The notes below the pieces were generated by a model, which was not told where the DNA came from, did not search any database, and was given only the letters and a program-made list of their open reading frames with translations. DNA of 57,964 bases from Kocuria sp. p3-SID1428. GTDB taxonomy: Bacteria > Actinomycetota > Actinomycetes > Actinomycetales > Micrococcaceae. Shown piece after piece: positions 26,374 through 35,238 of the stretch. The position numbers were made by a program, and so were the translations under genes. The number at the start of each line of letters is the position of its first letter. Position 1 is the stretch's first letter. The DNA is taken from the NCBI RefSeq assembly GCF_025149945.1, contig NZ_JALXVH010000011.1, positions 1-57,964 on the forward strand, given 5' to 3'.

Positions 26374-28130
26374 CGGGCGGCCTCCGCTTCCGTGTCGGCC
26401 GAGGGGTCCTCGGGGCTGAGCTGCGAGTCCACGATCTCCCGGTAGGTGGCCGAGGATTCGAGCAGCTCGGCGTGGGTGCCTCGTGCGGCGATCCGGCCGT
26501 CGTCGAGCACGAGGATCTGGTCGGCCTCGAGCACGGTGGCCACGCGCTGGGCCACCACGATCTGGGTGACGTCCCGGGTGACGGGGCGCAGCGCGGCCCG
26601 CAGCTCGGCGTCCGTGGTGACGTCCAGGGCCGAGAACGAGTCGTCGAACAGGTGGACCGCGGGATCCGCGATCAGCGCCCGTGCGATGCACAGGCGCTGA
26701 CGCTGCCCGCCCGAGACGGTCGTTCCGCCCTGGGACACGTTCGTCTCGAGCTGCTCAGGCATCCGGCGCACGAAGTCGGCGGCCTGGGCGGTCTCCAGCG
26801 CCTCCCACAGCTGATCGTGGGTGGCCTCGGGGTGCCCGAAGCGCAGGTTGGAGGCGATCGTCCCGGAGAAGAGGTAGGGCTTCTGCGGCACGAGCGCCAC
26901 ACGGCGCACGATCTCGCTGCGGGCCAGGCGCGAGGTCTCGACCCCGTCGAGCAGGACCTGCCCGTGCGTAGGGTCGTCCAGGCGCGGGATGAGGTGCAGC
27001 AGCGTGGTCTTGCCCGCGCCGGTGGAGCCGATGATCGCGGTGGTGGTGCCCGGGCGGGCCGTGAAGCTGATGCCCTCCAGCACCGGGGCCTCAGCGCCGG
27101 GATAGGAGTAGGAGACATCCCGGAACTCCACCAGACCCTCGAGCCGCTGCGGGACCTGCGGCTGCTGCGGCTCGTGGAGGCTCGTCTGCGTGCCCAGGAC
27201 CTCGCCGATGCGCTCGGCGCTGACCAGCGCCCGCGGGACCATCATCATCATGAACACGCCCATCATCAGGGCCATGAGAATCTGCAGCAGGTACTGCGTG
27301 AACGCGGTCATCTGCCCGACCTCGAGCAGCCCCTGATCCACGCGGTGGCCGCCGAACCACAGCACCGCGGCCGTGGCCAGGTGCAGGATCATCATGATCA
27401 GCGGGAACATCAGCACGAACAGCTGGCCGATGCGCAGGGAGATCTCGGAGAGCTCGTCGTTCACCGCGGCGAAGCGCCGGCGCTCGTGGTCCTCGCGCAC
27501 GAAGGCGCGCACCACCCGCATGCCGACCACCTGCTCGCGCAGCACGCCGTTGATGTCGTCGATCCGGCCCTGCATGGAGCGGAACAGGGGCATGAGCCGG
27601 CGCATGATGGCCAGCAGCAGGACGACGAGCAGCGGGATCGCGACCCAGACCAGCCAGGACAGGCCGGGGTCCGTGCGCAGGGCCATGACCAGCCCGCCGA
27701 TGCTCATCAGCGGCGCGGTGATCATCATGGTCAGACCCATCAGGGTCAGCATCTGGATCTGCTGGACGTCGTTCGTCCCGCGGGTGATCAGCGACGGCGT
27801 GCCGAAGCGGTCCATCTCGCGACCGGAGAAGCCTGCGACGCGGCGCTGCACGGCGTGGCGCAGGTCGCGCCCTGCGCCCATCGCCACGCGCGCCCCGCAG
27901 TACACGGCCGCCACCGCCGCCGCGGCCTGCAGCAGTGTCACGCCGAGCATGACCAGTCCCGTGGAGACGATCACGCCGGTGCGGCCCTGAGCCACCCCGT
28001 CGTCGATGATGCGGGCATTGAGCGCGGGCAGCAGCAGCAGCGTCATGGTCGCCACCAGCTGCAGGACGACGGTGCCCAGGATCCAGCCGGGGTAGCGGCC
28101 CGCGTAGTCGCGGATCAGGCGCAGGAGCAC
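26370..28130 (-). CDS. heterodimeric ABC exporter, half-transporter with degenerate Walker B
   Basis: A 586-residue ABC half-exporter and partner of the next gene. It has six membrane helices (about 15-320), Walker A GSTGAGKTTLL near residue 365, a canonical signature VSGGQRQRL, and a Walker B reading VHLFDDSFSALD. Here Asp497 replaces the catalytic Glu, as in the non-hydrolysing site of TM287-type subunits. One ATP site of the dimer is therefore predicted to be hydrolytic and the other regulatory. The start is GTG at 28130, with GGAGG 6 nt upstream. Longer readings upstream have no plausible start. It is divergent from a DeoR-family gene across 255 bp. Confidence 0.93.
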   Translation of the reverse strand: MLLRLIRDYAGRYPGWILGTVVLQLVATMTLLLLPALNARIIDDGVAQGRTGVIVSTGLVMLGVTLLQAAAAVAAVYCGARVAMGAGRDLRHAVQRRVAGFSGREMDRFGTPSLITRGTNDVQQIQMLTLMGLTMMITAPLMSIGGLVMALRTDPGLSWLVWVAIPLLVVLLLAIMRRLMPLFRSMQGRIDDINGVLREQVVGMRVVRAFVREDHERRRFAAVNDELSEISLRIGQLFVLMFPLIMMILHLATAAVLWFGGHRVDQGLLEVGQMTAFTQYLLQILMALMMGVFMMMMVPRALVSAERIGEVLGTQTSLHEPQQPQVPQRLEGLVEFRDVSYSYPGAEAPVLEGISFTARPGTTTAIIGSTGAGKTTLLHLIPRLDDPTHGQVLLDGVETSRLARSEIVRRVALVPQKPYLFSGTIASNLRFGHPEATHDQLWEALETAQAADFVRRMPEQLETNVSQGGTTVSGGQRQRLCIARALIADPAVHLFDDSFSALDVTTDAELRAALRPVTRDVTQIVVAQRVATVLEADQILVLDDGRIAARGTHAELLESSATYREIVDSQLSPEDPSADTEAEAAR

Positions 28131-28385
28131 GCGGAGCCTCCAAGGGGGCAGTCGAAGAGCGCAGATCAGGGCGCGGCCATGGCCGAGGACGGGTGCGCGG
28201 GAGTGGGCGGGCCTGGCAGAGCGGGCCCGGTCCCGGAAAGGATAGACCCTTCCGGCAGGGTGCCTTCCGGCTAGTCTCGAAGGCGACGCCCCCGGGCCGC
28301 GGCGGCCCGATCTCGGATGCCGCGGGAGGACCGCGTGTCGCCGGCGGGGCGCGGCACACGACCAGATCCCAGGAGGCAGCGGCAG

Positions 28386-29174
28386 ATGTTCGCACAGGAG
28401 CGGCAGGCGGAGATCGCCGAGCTGGTGAGCGCGGCGCGTCGGGTCTCCGGGGCCGATCTCGCCCGGCGCTTCGACGTCACCATGGAGACCGTGCGCCGGG
28501 ACCTGGCCGCGCTCGAGGCCGCGGGCAGGCTGCGCCGCGTGCACGGCGGAGCCGTCTCCGTGGACCGCCCCGCCTCCGTCGAGCTCTCCCTGGAAGCGCG
28601 CGAGGAGCAGAAGTCCCCGGCCAAGCGGCGCATCGCCGCGGCGGCCGTGCGCCTGCTCGAGGCCGACGGGGCCGTCACGGTCGTCCTGGATGCCGGCACC
28701 ACGGTCGAGGCGGTGGCCGATGAGCTCACCGGGTGGCGGGCGGCCGATTCCGAGCAGCCGCTGCAGGTGCTCACCCACGCCCTGCACGTGGCCGGGAGGC
28801 TGGCTGATCATCCGGATATCGAGCTCGACCTGGTCGGCGGGGCGGTGCGCAAGCTCACCTGGGCCGCCGCCGGGGCGCGCACCGCAGGCCATTACTCGGA
28901 TCATCGGGTGGACCTGGCGATCCTGGGATGCTCGGGGGTCTCGGAGGGCTTCGGGTTCTCCACGCCGCACGCTCCCGAGGCCGCGGTCAAGGCGGCGATC
29001 GCAGGCTCTGCCCGGCGCGTGGTCGTGGTCTGCGACGCCGAGAAGCACGGCCACGAGACCTTCTCGCGCTACGCCCACCTGGGGGAGATCGACGTCATGA
29101 TCACCGATAGTGCGCCGCCGACCGGGCTCGCCCGCGCCCTGGAGCGCGCCGGGGTCGAGGTCGTCGTCGCCTGA
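28386..29174 (+). CDS. DeoR/GlpR-family transcriptional regulator
   Basis: A 262-residue regulator. An N-terminal DeoR helix-turn-helix (GADLARRFDVTMETVRRDL, about residues 20-40) ends in RRVHGGAV. The C-terminal sugar-isomerase-like sensor has LDAGTT, LTHALHVA, LVGGAVR, LGCSGVSEGFGF and VCDAEKHGHETFSRYA. Such regulators sense phosphorylated sugars, yet no sugar gene adjoins it. The nearest divergent gene is the ABC exporter. AGGAGG lies 9 nt before the ATG, which fixes this start over an in-frame ATG 69 nt upstream. Confidence 0.92.
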   Translation: MFAQERQAEIAELVSAARRVSGADLARRFDVTMETVRRDLAALEAAGRLRRVHGGAVSVDRPASVELSLEAREEQKSPAKRRIAAAAVRLLEADGAVTVVLDAGTTVEAVADELTGWRAADSEQPLQVLTHALHVAGRLADHPDIELDLVGGAVRKLTWAAAGARTAGHYSDHRVDLAILGCSGVSEGFGFSTPHAPEAAVKAAIAGSARRVVVVCDAEKHGHETFSRYAHLGEIDVMITDSAPPTGLARALERAGVEVVVA

Positions 29175-29332
29175 AGGCACGCGCAGGGGCGGTGCCCGGG
29201 TCGCCGGAGGAGATCACCCGGTACGGTGGGAGGTCGACACCTCTGTCCGCGAGCCGGGCGGCTCACCGCCCCTGACTCGACGCGACGGACCCCGGGCGAA
29301 CGCCCCGGGGCATGACCCCCGAAAGGAGCACC

Positions 29333-30415
29333 GTGCGCGCCTTCACCGCACGCTTCGCCACGACCCAGGAGATCGACGCCTGGGATGAGCATGTGCAGGC
29401 CGATCCGCGCGGCGGCGACCTGCTCCAGGCCTTCTCCTACGGCGACGTCAAGAAACACCACGGCTGGCGGCCCATGCATCTGGTCCACGAGCCGAGCGAC
29501 GGCTCCCAGGCCGTGTACACGCTGGCGCTGGAGAAGTCGGTGCCCGGGCTCGGCAAGCTCTGGTACATGGCCAAGGGACCCTCGGTCGAGGTCGGCGAGG
29601 ACATGGTCGGCTTCGCTCAGGCCACCGAGGAGCTGATCCGACGCAAGCGCCTGGGCGTCTTCCTGGTCAAGATGGAGCCGGTGCTGCTGGATGATCCGGA
29701 GCTGACCTCCGCCCTGGAAGCTGCGGGCCTGGTGCATGCCTTCCCCATCCAGTCCAACGACTCGACCGCGCTGCTGGACACCAATCGCAGCGAGGACGAG
29801 GTCTTCAAGTCCCTGCACTCCCGCGGCCGCAATGCGGTGCGCCGTGCGATCCGCGAGGAGGCCCGCGTCGAGCGCGTGCCCGTCACGGAGGAGAACATGC
29901 AGGCCATGTTCGGGCTGATGCAGACCATCGGCCAGGGCCACGCCAGCGTCATGCTGCGCCCGTACGAGTACTACCGCCGCTTCTGGACGAACTTCGACCA
30001 GGCCGGCCAGGGGCGCCTGTACTTCGCCTACGAGGACGGCGAGCCCTCCGTCGGCGCCTTCGTGGTCGCCTTCGGCCGCCACGGCTTCTACAAGGACGGC
30101 GGCTCGAAGCCCCGGCGCAAGCAGTACGGCGATTCGCACCTGGTGCAGTGGACTGCGCTGACGGATCTCATGAAGGACCACGGGATCATCGACTACGACT
30201 TCGTGGGCACCCCGCCCAAGGACCAGCTCAAGGACAAGGAGCACCCGTTCCACGGCCTGGGCCTGTTCAAGACGTCCTTCACCAAGACGGTGATCGACTA
30301 CACCGGGGTGTGGGATCAGGAGATCTCCCCGCGCCGCGCGCGCCTGTGGAACGCCGTGATCGAGAAGGTCATGCGGCAGCTGTGGGTCCGCTCCCGCAAC
30401 GAGGCCTTCTACTGA
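29333..30415 (+). CDS. FemAB-family peptidoglycan bridge aminoacyltransferase
   Basis: A 360-residue FemAB/FemX-type enzyme with two GNAT-like subdomains. It uses aminoacyl-tRNA to add an amino acid to the lipid II stem peptide in building the interpeptide bridge. Recognisable parts are DLLQAFSYGDVKKHHGW near the N-terminus, SRGRNAVRRAIREEARVE in the tRNA-binding middle, FGRHGFYKDGGS, and the C-terminal IDYDFVGTPPKDQ and FHGLGLFKTSF. The start is GTG at 29333, since AAAGGAG lies 4 nt upstream. An in-frame ATG at 29312 lacks a site. Which residue it adds cannot be deduced. Confidence 0.9.
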   Translation: MRAFTARFATTQEIDAWDEHVQADPRGGDLLQAFSYGDVKKHHGWRPMHLVHEPSDGSQAVYTLALEKSVPGLGKLWYMAKGPSVEVGEDMVGFAQATEELIRRKRLGVFLVKMEPVLLDDPELTSALEAAGLVHAFPIQSNDSTALLDTNRSEDEVFKSLHSRGRNAVRRAIREEARVERVPVTEENMQAMFGLMQTIGQGHASVMLRPYEYYRRFWTNFDQAGQGRLYFAYEDGEPSVGAFVVAFGRHGFYKDGGSKPRRKQYGDSHLVQWTALTDLMKDHGIIDYDFVGTPPKDQLKDKEHPFHGLGLFKTSFTKTVIDYTGVWDQEISPRRARLWNAVIEKVMRQLWVRSRNEAFY

Positions 30416-30431
30416 GCCGAGAACCGGCTCC

Positions 30432-30461
30432 GCGCGGGCGCCCATACCAGGGTGCCCGCGC
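30432..30461 (+). terminator. hairpin after FemAB-type gene
   Basis: A 12-bp stem (GCGCGGGCGCCC/GGGTGCCCGCGC, one G-T pair) with a 6-nt loop lies 17 bp downstream of the stop codon. Confidence 0.7.
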
Positions 30462-30528
30462 CGGATGATCTCGCACGAGACCATCCGGTGCACAGCATGC
30501 AGGAACACGCCATGGAGGAGAGTCCGCG

Positions 30529-32520
30529 GTGCCCCCAGCCACGCTGACCGCAGCCCCGACCGGCCTGACGGACGTCTCGGAGCTCGCGACCCGACGGCCC
30601 TTCGGCCAGACGGTCCGCCCCGGCGCCTATCCGAGCTCGGGATGGGTGGATGACGACCAGCTGCCCGCGGATCCGTTCGGACCCGACGCGCAGCTGAGCC
30701 TGCAGCAGTGGCTCAGCGACGACGACCTGGCCCCGATCCAGCCGACCGAGGCGCAGGCGCGGCGCGCCCAGGCCCTGGCGGACGGGCAGCTCGGCGAGGT
30801 GCTCCCGCCGCAGGCCGAGGCGCTTCCGGTGCTCACGACCGAGACCATCGAACGGGACCGGCTGCAGCGGCAGTCGCCTGCTCAGACGGTCCCGATCTCC
30901 ACCACGAGCCGCCGGCGCACCTCGGCGGAGTCCACCGGCCCGGTCTCGCGTCCCGACACCTCGATGCTGCCGGACGTGGGGCCGAGCGATCTCGGCAGCC
31001 AGCCGAGCACGCAGATGCAGGCGGCCGCCTACCCGTCGTCGAGCTCCACGACCACGACGGGGCCCCTGCCGCGGCGCTCGCGGCGCATGCTGGAATCGAT
31101 CTTGAAGCGCGACGCGGCGATGACCGCCGCCATGCCCATGGTCGAGCGCCTCACCGCCAGCCCCTTCGCCGGGCTGCGGCGCTTCGCGAACTCGGATGAC
31201 CGCGAAGCCCGACGCACCCTGAACTTCGCCCTGCGCCTGGCGGAGACGATGTTCCACTACGGCGCCGACGCCCTGGATGTGGAGAACGCGGTCGTGGCGG
31301 TGTGCGCGACCTACGGCGTGGAGAACATCGAGGTCGACATCACCAACCAGTCGGTCACGATCAACTACGTGGCCGACCTCTCGGGGTTCGATGCCTCGGC
31401 CACCCGCGAGGACGTGTTCAACCACGCCGACACCACGAGCCACACGGTCATGCGCGTGGTGCGCTCGTCGTCGGACAACTACTCCGGGCTGGCCGACACG
31501 CATCGGCTGGTCACCGAGATCAGCCGCGGCGAGATGTCCAGGGAGGAGGCGCGCGAGCGGCTCGAGGCCATCAACTCCCGGCCCAAGCCGTTCCCCAACT
31601 GGGTGGTCTCCCTGGCCACCATGGGTGCGGCGTTCGCGATCACCCTGGGAATCGGCGGCGGCGTGACGGGTGCCACGATCTCGACCCTCTCTGCGGCCAT
31701 GGTGGGCAGGATCGGGGCCGTGATGGGCCGACGGCGCGTGCCGGAGTTCTTCACCATGGTGGTCTCAGCCTTCGTCATCACGGTCATGGCGCTGCTGGGC
31801 TCACAGGTCGGGATCGAGATGTCGCCGCCGAAGGTGATCGCGGCGGGCCTGATCATGCTGATGCCCACGACTCGCTTCATGTCGACCATGCACGATGCCA
31901 TCTCGGGCTTCCCCGTCACGGCGGCCGGGCGCGCGCTGTCCACGGGCATGGCCTTCGCGGGGATCGTCGCGGGGATCTACACGGGCATCGCGATCATGGG
32001 CCTGCTGGGCCAGGGCGAACTGGACATCTCGCAGACCCAGTTCGAGCCGGCGCCCACCTACGTCAACATCATCTGCATGACATTGGCGGCCGGTCTGATC
32101 GCGATCAGCCTGCAGGCCTCGGTCAGGCATCTGCTGCCGGCCATGATCGCCGGACTCGGCGGGCTGCTGGCCTATCACCTCGTGGGCTGGGTCGGGCTGG
32201 ACGCCCGTCTCCAGGTGGTCTGCGGGGCCACGATGACCGGGGTGATCGGCGCCTTCGTGGCGGGGCGCCACCGCATTCCGTCGCTGGTCCTCGCGGTGCC
32301 GGGCATGACGTTCCTGCTGCCCGGGCTCTCTGTCTTCCGCGGCATGTACGCGGTGACGATCGAGGCCGAGACCACGGGACACGGCATCGTGTCCCTGGTG
32401 ACGGCCATGACCACGATCCTGTCCATGGCCGCCGGCCTGGTGCTCGGCCAGCTGCTGATGCGCCCGTTCGTGCGCTCCGAGGATGCCCGGATCGGCATGC
32501 GTCGCAATCGCCGGCGCTGA
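30529..32520 (+). CDS. threonine/serine exporter family (ThrE) protein with long N-terminal extension
   Basis: A 663-residue ThrE-type exporter. Residues 1-210 are Pro/Ser/Thr/Asp-rich, without obvious fold. The cytoplasmic part of the ThrE domain starts near 235 (ALRLAETMFHYGADALDVENAV) and carries the ITNQSVTINYV segment. About ten membrane helices follow from near residue 360 (IGGGVTGATIS, PPKVIAAGLIMLMPTTRF, LVLAVPGMTFLLPGLS). Corynebacterial ThrE exports threonine and serine by proton antiport, and related proteins export other small molecules. The start is GTG, with GGAGGAG 8 nt upstream. It appears monocistronic, with hairpins on both sides. Confidence 0.88.
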   Translation: MPPATLTAAPTGLTDVSELATRRPFGQTVRPGAYPSSGWVDDDQLPADPFGPDAQLSLQQWLSDDDLAPIQPTEAQARRAQALADGQLGEVLPPQAEALPVLTTETIERDRLQRQSPAQTVPISTTSRRRTSAESTGPVSRPDTSMLPDVGPSDLGSQPSTQMQAAAYPSSSSTTTTGPLPRRSRRMLESILKRDAAMTAAMPMVERLTASPFAGLRRFANSDDREARRTLNFALRLAETMFHYGADALDVENAVVAVCATYGVENIEVDITNQSVTINYVADLSGFDASATREDVFNHADTTSHTVMRVVRSSSDNYSGLADTHRLVTEISRGEMSREEARERLEAINSRPKPFPNWVVSLATMGAAFAITLGIGGGVTGATISTLSAAMVGRIGAVMGRRRVPEFFTMVVSAFVITVMALLGSQVGIEMSPPKVIAAGLIMLMPTTRFMSTMHDAISGFPVTAAGRALSTGMAFAGIVAGIYTGIAIMGLLGQGELDISQTQFEPAPTYVNIICMTLAAGLIAISLQASVRHLLPAMIAGLGGLLAYHLVGWVGLDARLQVVCGATMTGVIGAFVAGRHRIPSLVLAVPGMTFLLPGLSVFRGMYAVTIEAETTGHGIVSLVTAMTTILSMAAGLVLGQLLMRPFVRSEDARIGMRRNRRR

Positions 32521-32540
32521 CGGCAGGGCCTTCGGAAGCG

Positions 32541-32584
32541 ACGACGGCCACGCACCTTCGCATGGCGAGGTGCGCGGCCGTCGT
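32541..32584. terminator. bidirectional hairpin between convergent genes
   Basis: The stem ACGACGGCC-A-CGCACCT pairs with AGGTGCG-C-GGCCGTCGT (one A-C mismatch) around a 10-nt loop. It lies between the ThrE-type gene and the leftward siderophore-interacting gene. Confidence 0.75.
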
Positions 32585-32604
32585 GCTGTGCTGCGGCGAG
32601 GGGA

Positions 32605-33462
32605 TCAGATCTTGCCCACCGGCGTCTTCTTCTCGGCCTGGAAGGCGTCCTCGTCGCGGCCGCGGGCCCAGTATCCCGACAGCGAGACCTGCGTGCGATC
32701 CAGCCCGTGGTCCTCGAACAGGACGGGGCGCAGGGCCTTCATGGCCTCGCGCTCGCCGTGGGCGAAGACCTGCACGCCCGCCGTCGTGTCCGGCCACTGC
32801 GCCGTGCGCGCGGCCTCGACCAGGGCGGGGACGCCGTCGGCGGCCTCGGTGCGGTGGATCCAGCGCAGGTTCCAGCCCGAGGGCACCTGGACGTCCAGGT
32901 GATGATCGGCGTCCTGGACCTCGAGCAGGATCTCGCCGCGCGCGTCCTCGGGCATGGCCTCGACATTGGCGAGCACGGCGGGGATCGCGGCCTCGTCGCC
33001 GAGCATGAGGCTCCAGGAGGCCTGCGGATCGGGGATCCACTTGCCGCCGGGACCCACCGCCACGATGGTGTCGCCGGGCTGGGCGCGAGCGGCCCAGGGG
33101 CCGGCCCAGCCGGAATCGCCGTGCAGCGCCACGTCGATCCACAGCTGCCCGGTCTCCAGATCCACGCGGCGCAGGGTCATGTGCCGGGTCACGGGCAGCT
33201 GCTCGCGCGGCAGCGTCTCACGCAGGCTCCAGTAGTCGGGATGATCGCCCAGGCCCAGCGCGGGGTCGAAGAACACGAGCTTGCAGTACTTCTCGGGCGG
33301 CTCGATGTCCTGGAAGGAGCTCGGATCGGCGATGGAGGCCACGATGCGGACCATCGACGGGGAGAGCTCCAGGCGCTGCACGACGGTCAGGTCGATCTGG
33401 GGCTTCGGCGGCTTCGCGGACTTGGACACGGGGGTGGGTCGCTGGGGTGCGCTCTCGGTCAT
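32605..33462 (-). CDS. siderophore-interacting protein (ferric-siderophore reductase)
   Basis: A 285-residue flavoprotein of the ViuB/SIP family that reduces ferric-siderophore complexes in the cytosol to release iron. The FAD-binding segment is PVTRHMTLRR (family form R-x-Y-T-x-R). The NAD(P)H-binding-like domain has LMLGDEAAIPAVLANVEAMP, and the C-terminus has SGYWARGRDEDAFQAEK, a strong SIP hallmark. It starts 4 nt after the ung stop on the same strand, so it is probably co-transcribed with ung. No iron box resembling the DtxR consensus is visible nearby. Confidence 0.92.
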   Translation of the reverse strand: MTESAPQRPTPVSKSAKPPKPQIDLTVVQRLELSPSMVRIVASIADPSSFQDIEPPEKYCKLVFFDPALGLGDHPDYWSLRETLPREQLPVTRHMTLRRVDLETGQLWIDVALHGDSGWAGPWAARAQPGDTIVAVGPGGKWIPDPQASWSLMLGDEAAIPAVLANVEAMPEDARGEILLEVQDADHHLDVQVPSGWNLRWIHRTEAADGVPALVEAARTAQWPDTTAGVQVFAHGEREAMKALRPVLFEDHGLDRTQVSLSGYWARGRDEDAFQAEKKTPVGKI

Positions 33463-33466
33463 GGAC

Positions 33467-34162
33467 TCACTCTATGCGCCAGTCGATCGGGGCCGCGCCC
33501 TGCTCCTCGAGCAGGCTGTTGACCTGCGAGAACGGCCGCGAGCCGAAGAAGCCGCGAGAGGCGGACAGGGGCGAGGGGTGCGCGGACTCCACCGTGGGCG
33601 CCGGGGCGAGCCACGGGGCGCACTGCCGGGCCGGGCGCCCCCAGAGCAGGCCCACGAGCGGGCCGCCGCGGGCGGCCAGAGCCCGGACCGCGCACTCGGT
33701 GACGGTCTCCCAGCCCTTGCCGTGGTGGGAGGCCGGGACGCCGTCGCGCACCGTGAGGCACCTGTTGAGCAGCATGACGCCCTGTCGGCTCCAGGCGCTG
33801 AGGTCCCCGTGCTCGGCCGGGGCGACCCCCAGATCCTCGTGCAGCTCGCGGTAGATGTTCTGCAGGGATCGAGGCAGGGGCCGGACGTCCGGGCGCACCG
33901 AGAACGACAGCCCCATGGCATGGCCCGGGGTGGGGTACGGGTCCTGGCCCAGGATCAGCACGCGGACATCGGCCATCGGCTCCTGGAAGGCGCGCAGGAT
34001 CTCGGGTCCCGGCGGGAAGGTGCGCTCACCCTGCGCGTGCTCCTGGCGCAGGAAGTCCCCCATCCCATGGATCACGTCCTCGACGGGGCGCAGGGCCTCG
34101 GCCCAGTCCTTCGCCATGATCTCGGCGAGCTCGGGGCGGTCTGCGGAATCGGTGCTGGTCAT
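33467..34162 (-). CDS. ung: uracil-DNA glycosylase
   Basis: A 231-residue family 1 uracil-DNA glycosylase, which removes uracil from DNA in base-excision repair. The water-activating loop is [19 protein letters not shown]. The Ser/Pro-rich loop, the [15 protein letters not shown] strand, the uracil-recognition GLLWG and the Leu-intercalation loop [14 protein letters not shown] are all present. Length is normal. The ATG is preceded by TACAGT 7 nt upstream and no ribosome-binding site, pointing to a leaderless transcript. It is divergent from an SDR gene 83 bp away. Confidence 0.96.
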   Translation of the reverse strand: MTSTDSADRPELAEIMAKDWAEALRPVEDVIHGMGDFLRQEHAQGERTFPPGPEILRAFQEPMADVRVLILGQDPYPTPGHAMGLSFSVRPDVRPLPRSLQNIYRELHEDLGVAPAEHGDLSAWSRQGVMLLNRCLTVRDGVPASHHGKGWETVTECAVRALAARGGPLVGLLWGRPARQCAPWLAPAPTVESAHPSPLSASRGFFGSRPFSQVNSLLEEQGAAPIDWRIE

Positions 34163-34169
34163 GCAGATA

Positions 34170-34175
34170 ACTGTA
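34170..34175 (-). promoter_or_regulatory. leaderless-type -10 element for ung
   Basis: TACAGT on the minus strand ends 7 nt before the ung ATG, so transcription would start at or within a base or two of the start codon. No -35 is obvious. Confidence 0.55.
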
Positions 34176-34233
34176 GGGACCGACGAGCACGACGACGGCC
34201 GTGGCGGCCCGCTGCGCTGTCGTGACCGCGTCC

Positions 34234-34239
34234 TACAGT
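34234..34239 (+). promoter_or_regulatory. leaderless-type -10 element for SDR gene
   Basis: TACAGT ends 6 nt before the ATG at 34246. No Shine-Dalgarno is present, which fits leaderless translation. It mirrors the ung promoter on the other strand. Confidence 0.55.
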
Positions 34240-34245
34240 GGCGGC

Positions 34246-34953
34246 ATGAGCGAATCGAGCAGCCCCACCGATCAGCGTCCCGTCGCCCTCGTCACCGGTG
34301 CCACCGGCGGCATCGGCCGGGCGGTCGTCGATTTCCTGGCCGTCGATCACCGAGTCCTGGCCGTGGGTCGCGATGACCACGCCCTGGCGCAGCTGCCGGA
34401 GGGTGTGGAGCCCCTGCGCGCTGAGCTCACCGACTTCCAGGCCCTGCCCCAGCTCGTGGGCGGGCTCGAGCGGCTGGATGTCCTGGTCCATTGCGCCGCG
34501 CTGGGCCACCGGCTCTCGGTCGAGGACTCCCGCCCGCAGGACTGGCAGGCGCAGCTGGAGCTCAACGTGATGGTCCCCGCCGAGCTGACCCGATTGGCCA
34601 TGCCCGCGCCGCGTCGCGCCCAGGGCACCGTGGTGCTCGTGAACTCCGGCGCCGGCTTCACCGCCAGCGGCGGCAACGCGGTCTACGCCGCCTCCAAGTT
34701 CGCGCTGCGGGCGCTGGCGGACTCGCTGCGCCAGGAGCTCGAGCCGGATCTCGTGCGGGTGGCCTCGGTGCACCCCGGCCCCACGGACACCGAGATGCTG
34801 CGGGGGATCCATGACTCGATCGGCAAGCAGCACCGCCCGGAGGAGTACATCCTCCCCGAGTCGGTGGCCGGTGCCGTGCGCGCGGTCGTGGATGCCTCCC
34901 CGGACATGCAGCTCACCTCGGTCTCGGTGCGCCCGCGCCAGGAGCAGCGCTGA
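34246..34953 (+). CDS. short-chain dehydrogenase/reductase
   Basis: A 235-residue cytosolic SDR. The N-terminal cofactor motif is [12 protein letters not shown], a CAALGH segment replaces NNAG, a catalytic Ser sits in VNSGAG, and YAASK gives the Tyr/Lys pair. HPGPTDTEM follows. The substrate is unknown. A leaderless-type promoter precedes it. Its stop overlaps the DUF3263 start by one base, and this four-gene order (SDR, DUF3263, LytR_C, then groEL nearby) is a familiar actinobacterial arrangement. Confidence 0.9.
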   Translation: MSESSSPTDQRPVALVTGATGGIGRAVVDFLAVDHRVLAVGRDDHALAQLPEGVEPLRAELTDFQALPQLVGGLERLDVLVHCAALGHRLSVEDSRPQDWQAQLELNVMVPAELTRLAMPAPRRAQGTVVLVNSGAGFTASGGNAVYAASKFALRALADSLRQELEPDLVRVASVHPGPTDTEMLRGIHDSIGKQHRPEEYILPESVAGAVRAVVDASPDMQLTSVSVRPRQEQR

Positions 34954-35177
34954 TGAGCGCGCAGGCGGCGGAGCTGGACGAGCAGCAGCGGATGATCCTC
35001 GAGATGGAGAAGCGGCGCTTCAAGTATCAGGGGGCCAAGGAGCGGGCCATCGGCTCGCAGCTCGGGATGCCCGTGACGGAGTACTACCAGCGGCTCAACG
35101 CGCTGCTGGACACGGAGGCCGCCTGGGCGGCGGAGCCGGCCCTGGTGCGGCGGCTGAGCGAGCTGAGGGACTCGTGA
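34953..35177 (+). CDS. DUF3263 family protein
   Basis: A 74-residue protein that matches the DUF3263 pattern: an acidic N-terminal helix (ILEMEKRRFKYQGAKERAI) followed by a helix-turn-helix-like LGMPVTEYYQRLNALLDTEAA. The fold suggests a small DNA-binding protein, but no function is established. Its ATG overlaps the SDR stop (TGATG), so it is translationally coupled. Length is typical for the family. Confidence 0.88.
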   Translation: MSAQAAELDEQQRMILEMEKRRFKYQGAKERAIGSQLGMPVTEYYQRLNALLDTEAAWAAEPALVRRLSELRDS

Positions 35178-35238
35178 TGGCGGTCCCGGCGGCTCGTCGC
35201 CGCGCACGCACGGGCTCGCCGATGGAAGGATGGCGCGC

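Noticed and set aside
26374..29180. Upstream extensions of the two ABC exporter genes on the minus strand
   Set aside because: The conserved N-terminal helices begin at the ATG 26373 and GTG 28130, both with good translation signals. The extra residues are out-of-frame shadows of neighbouring genes.
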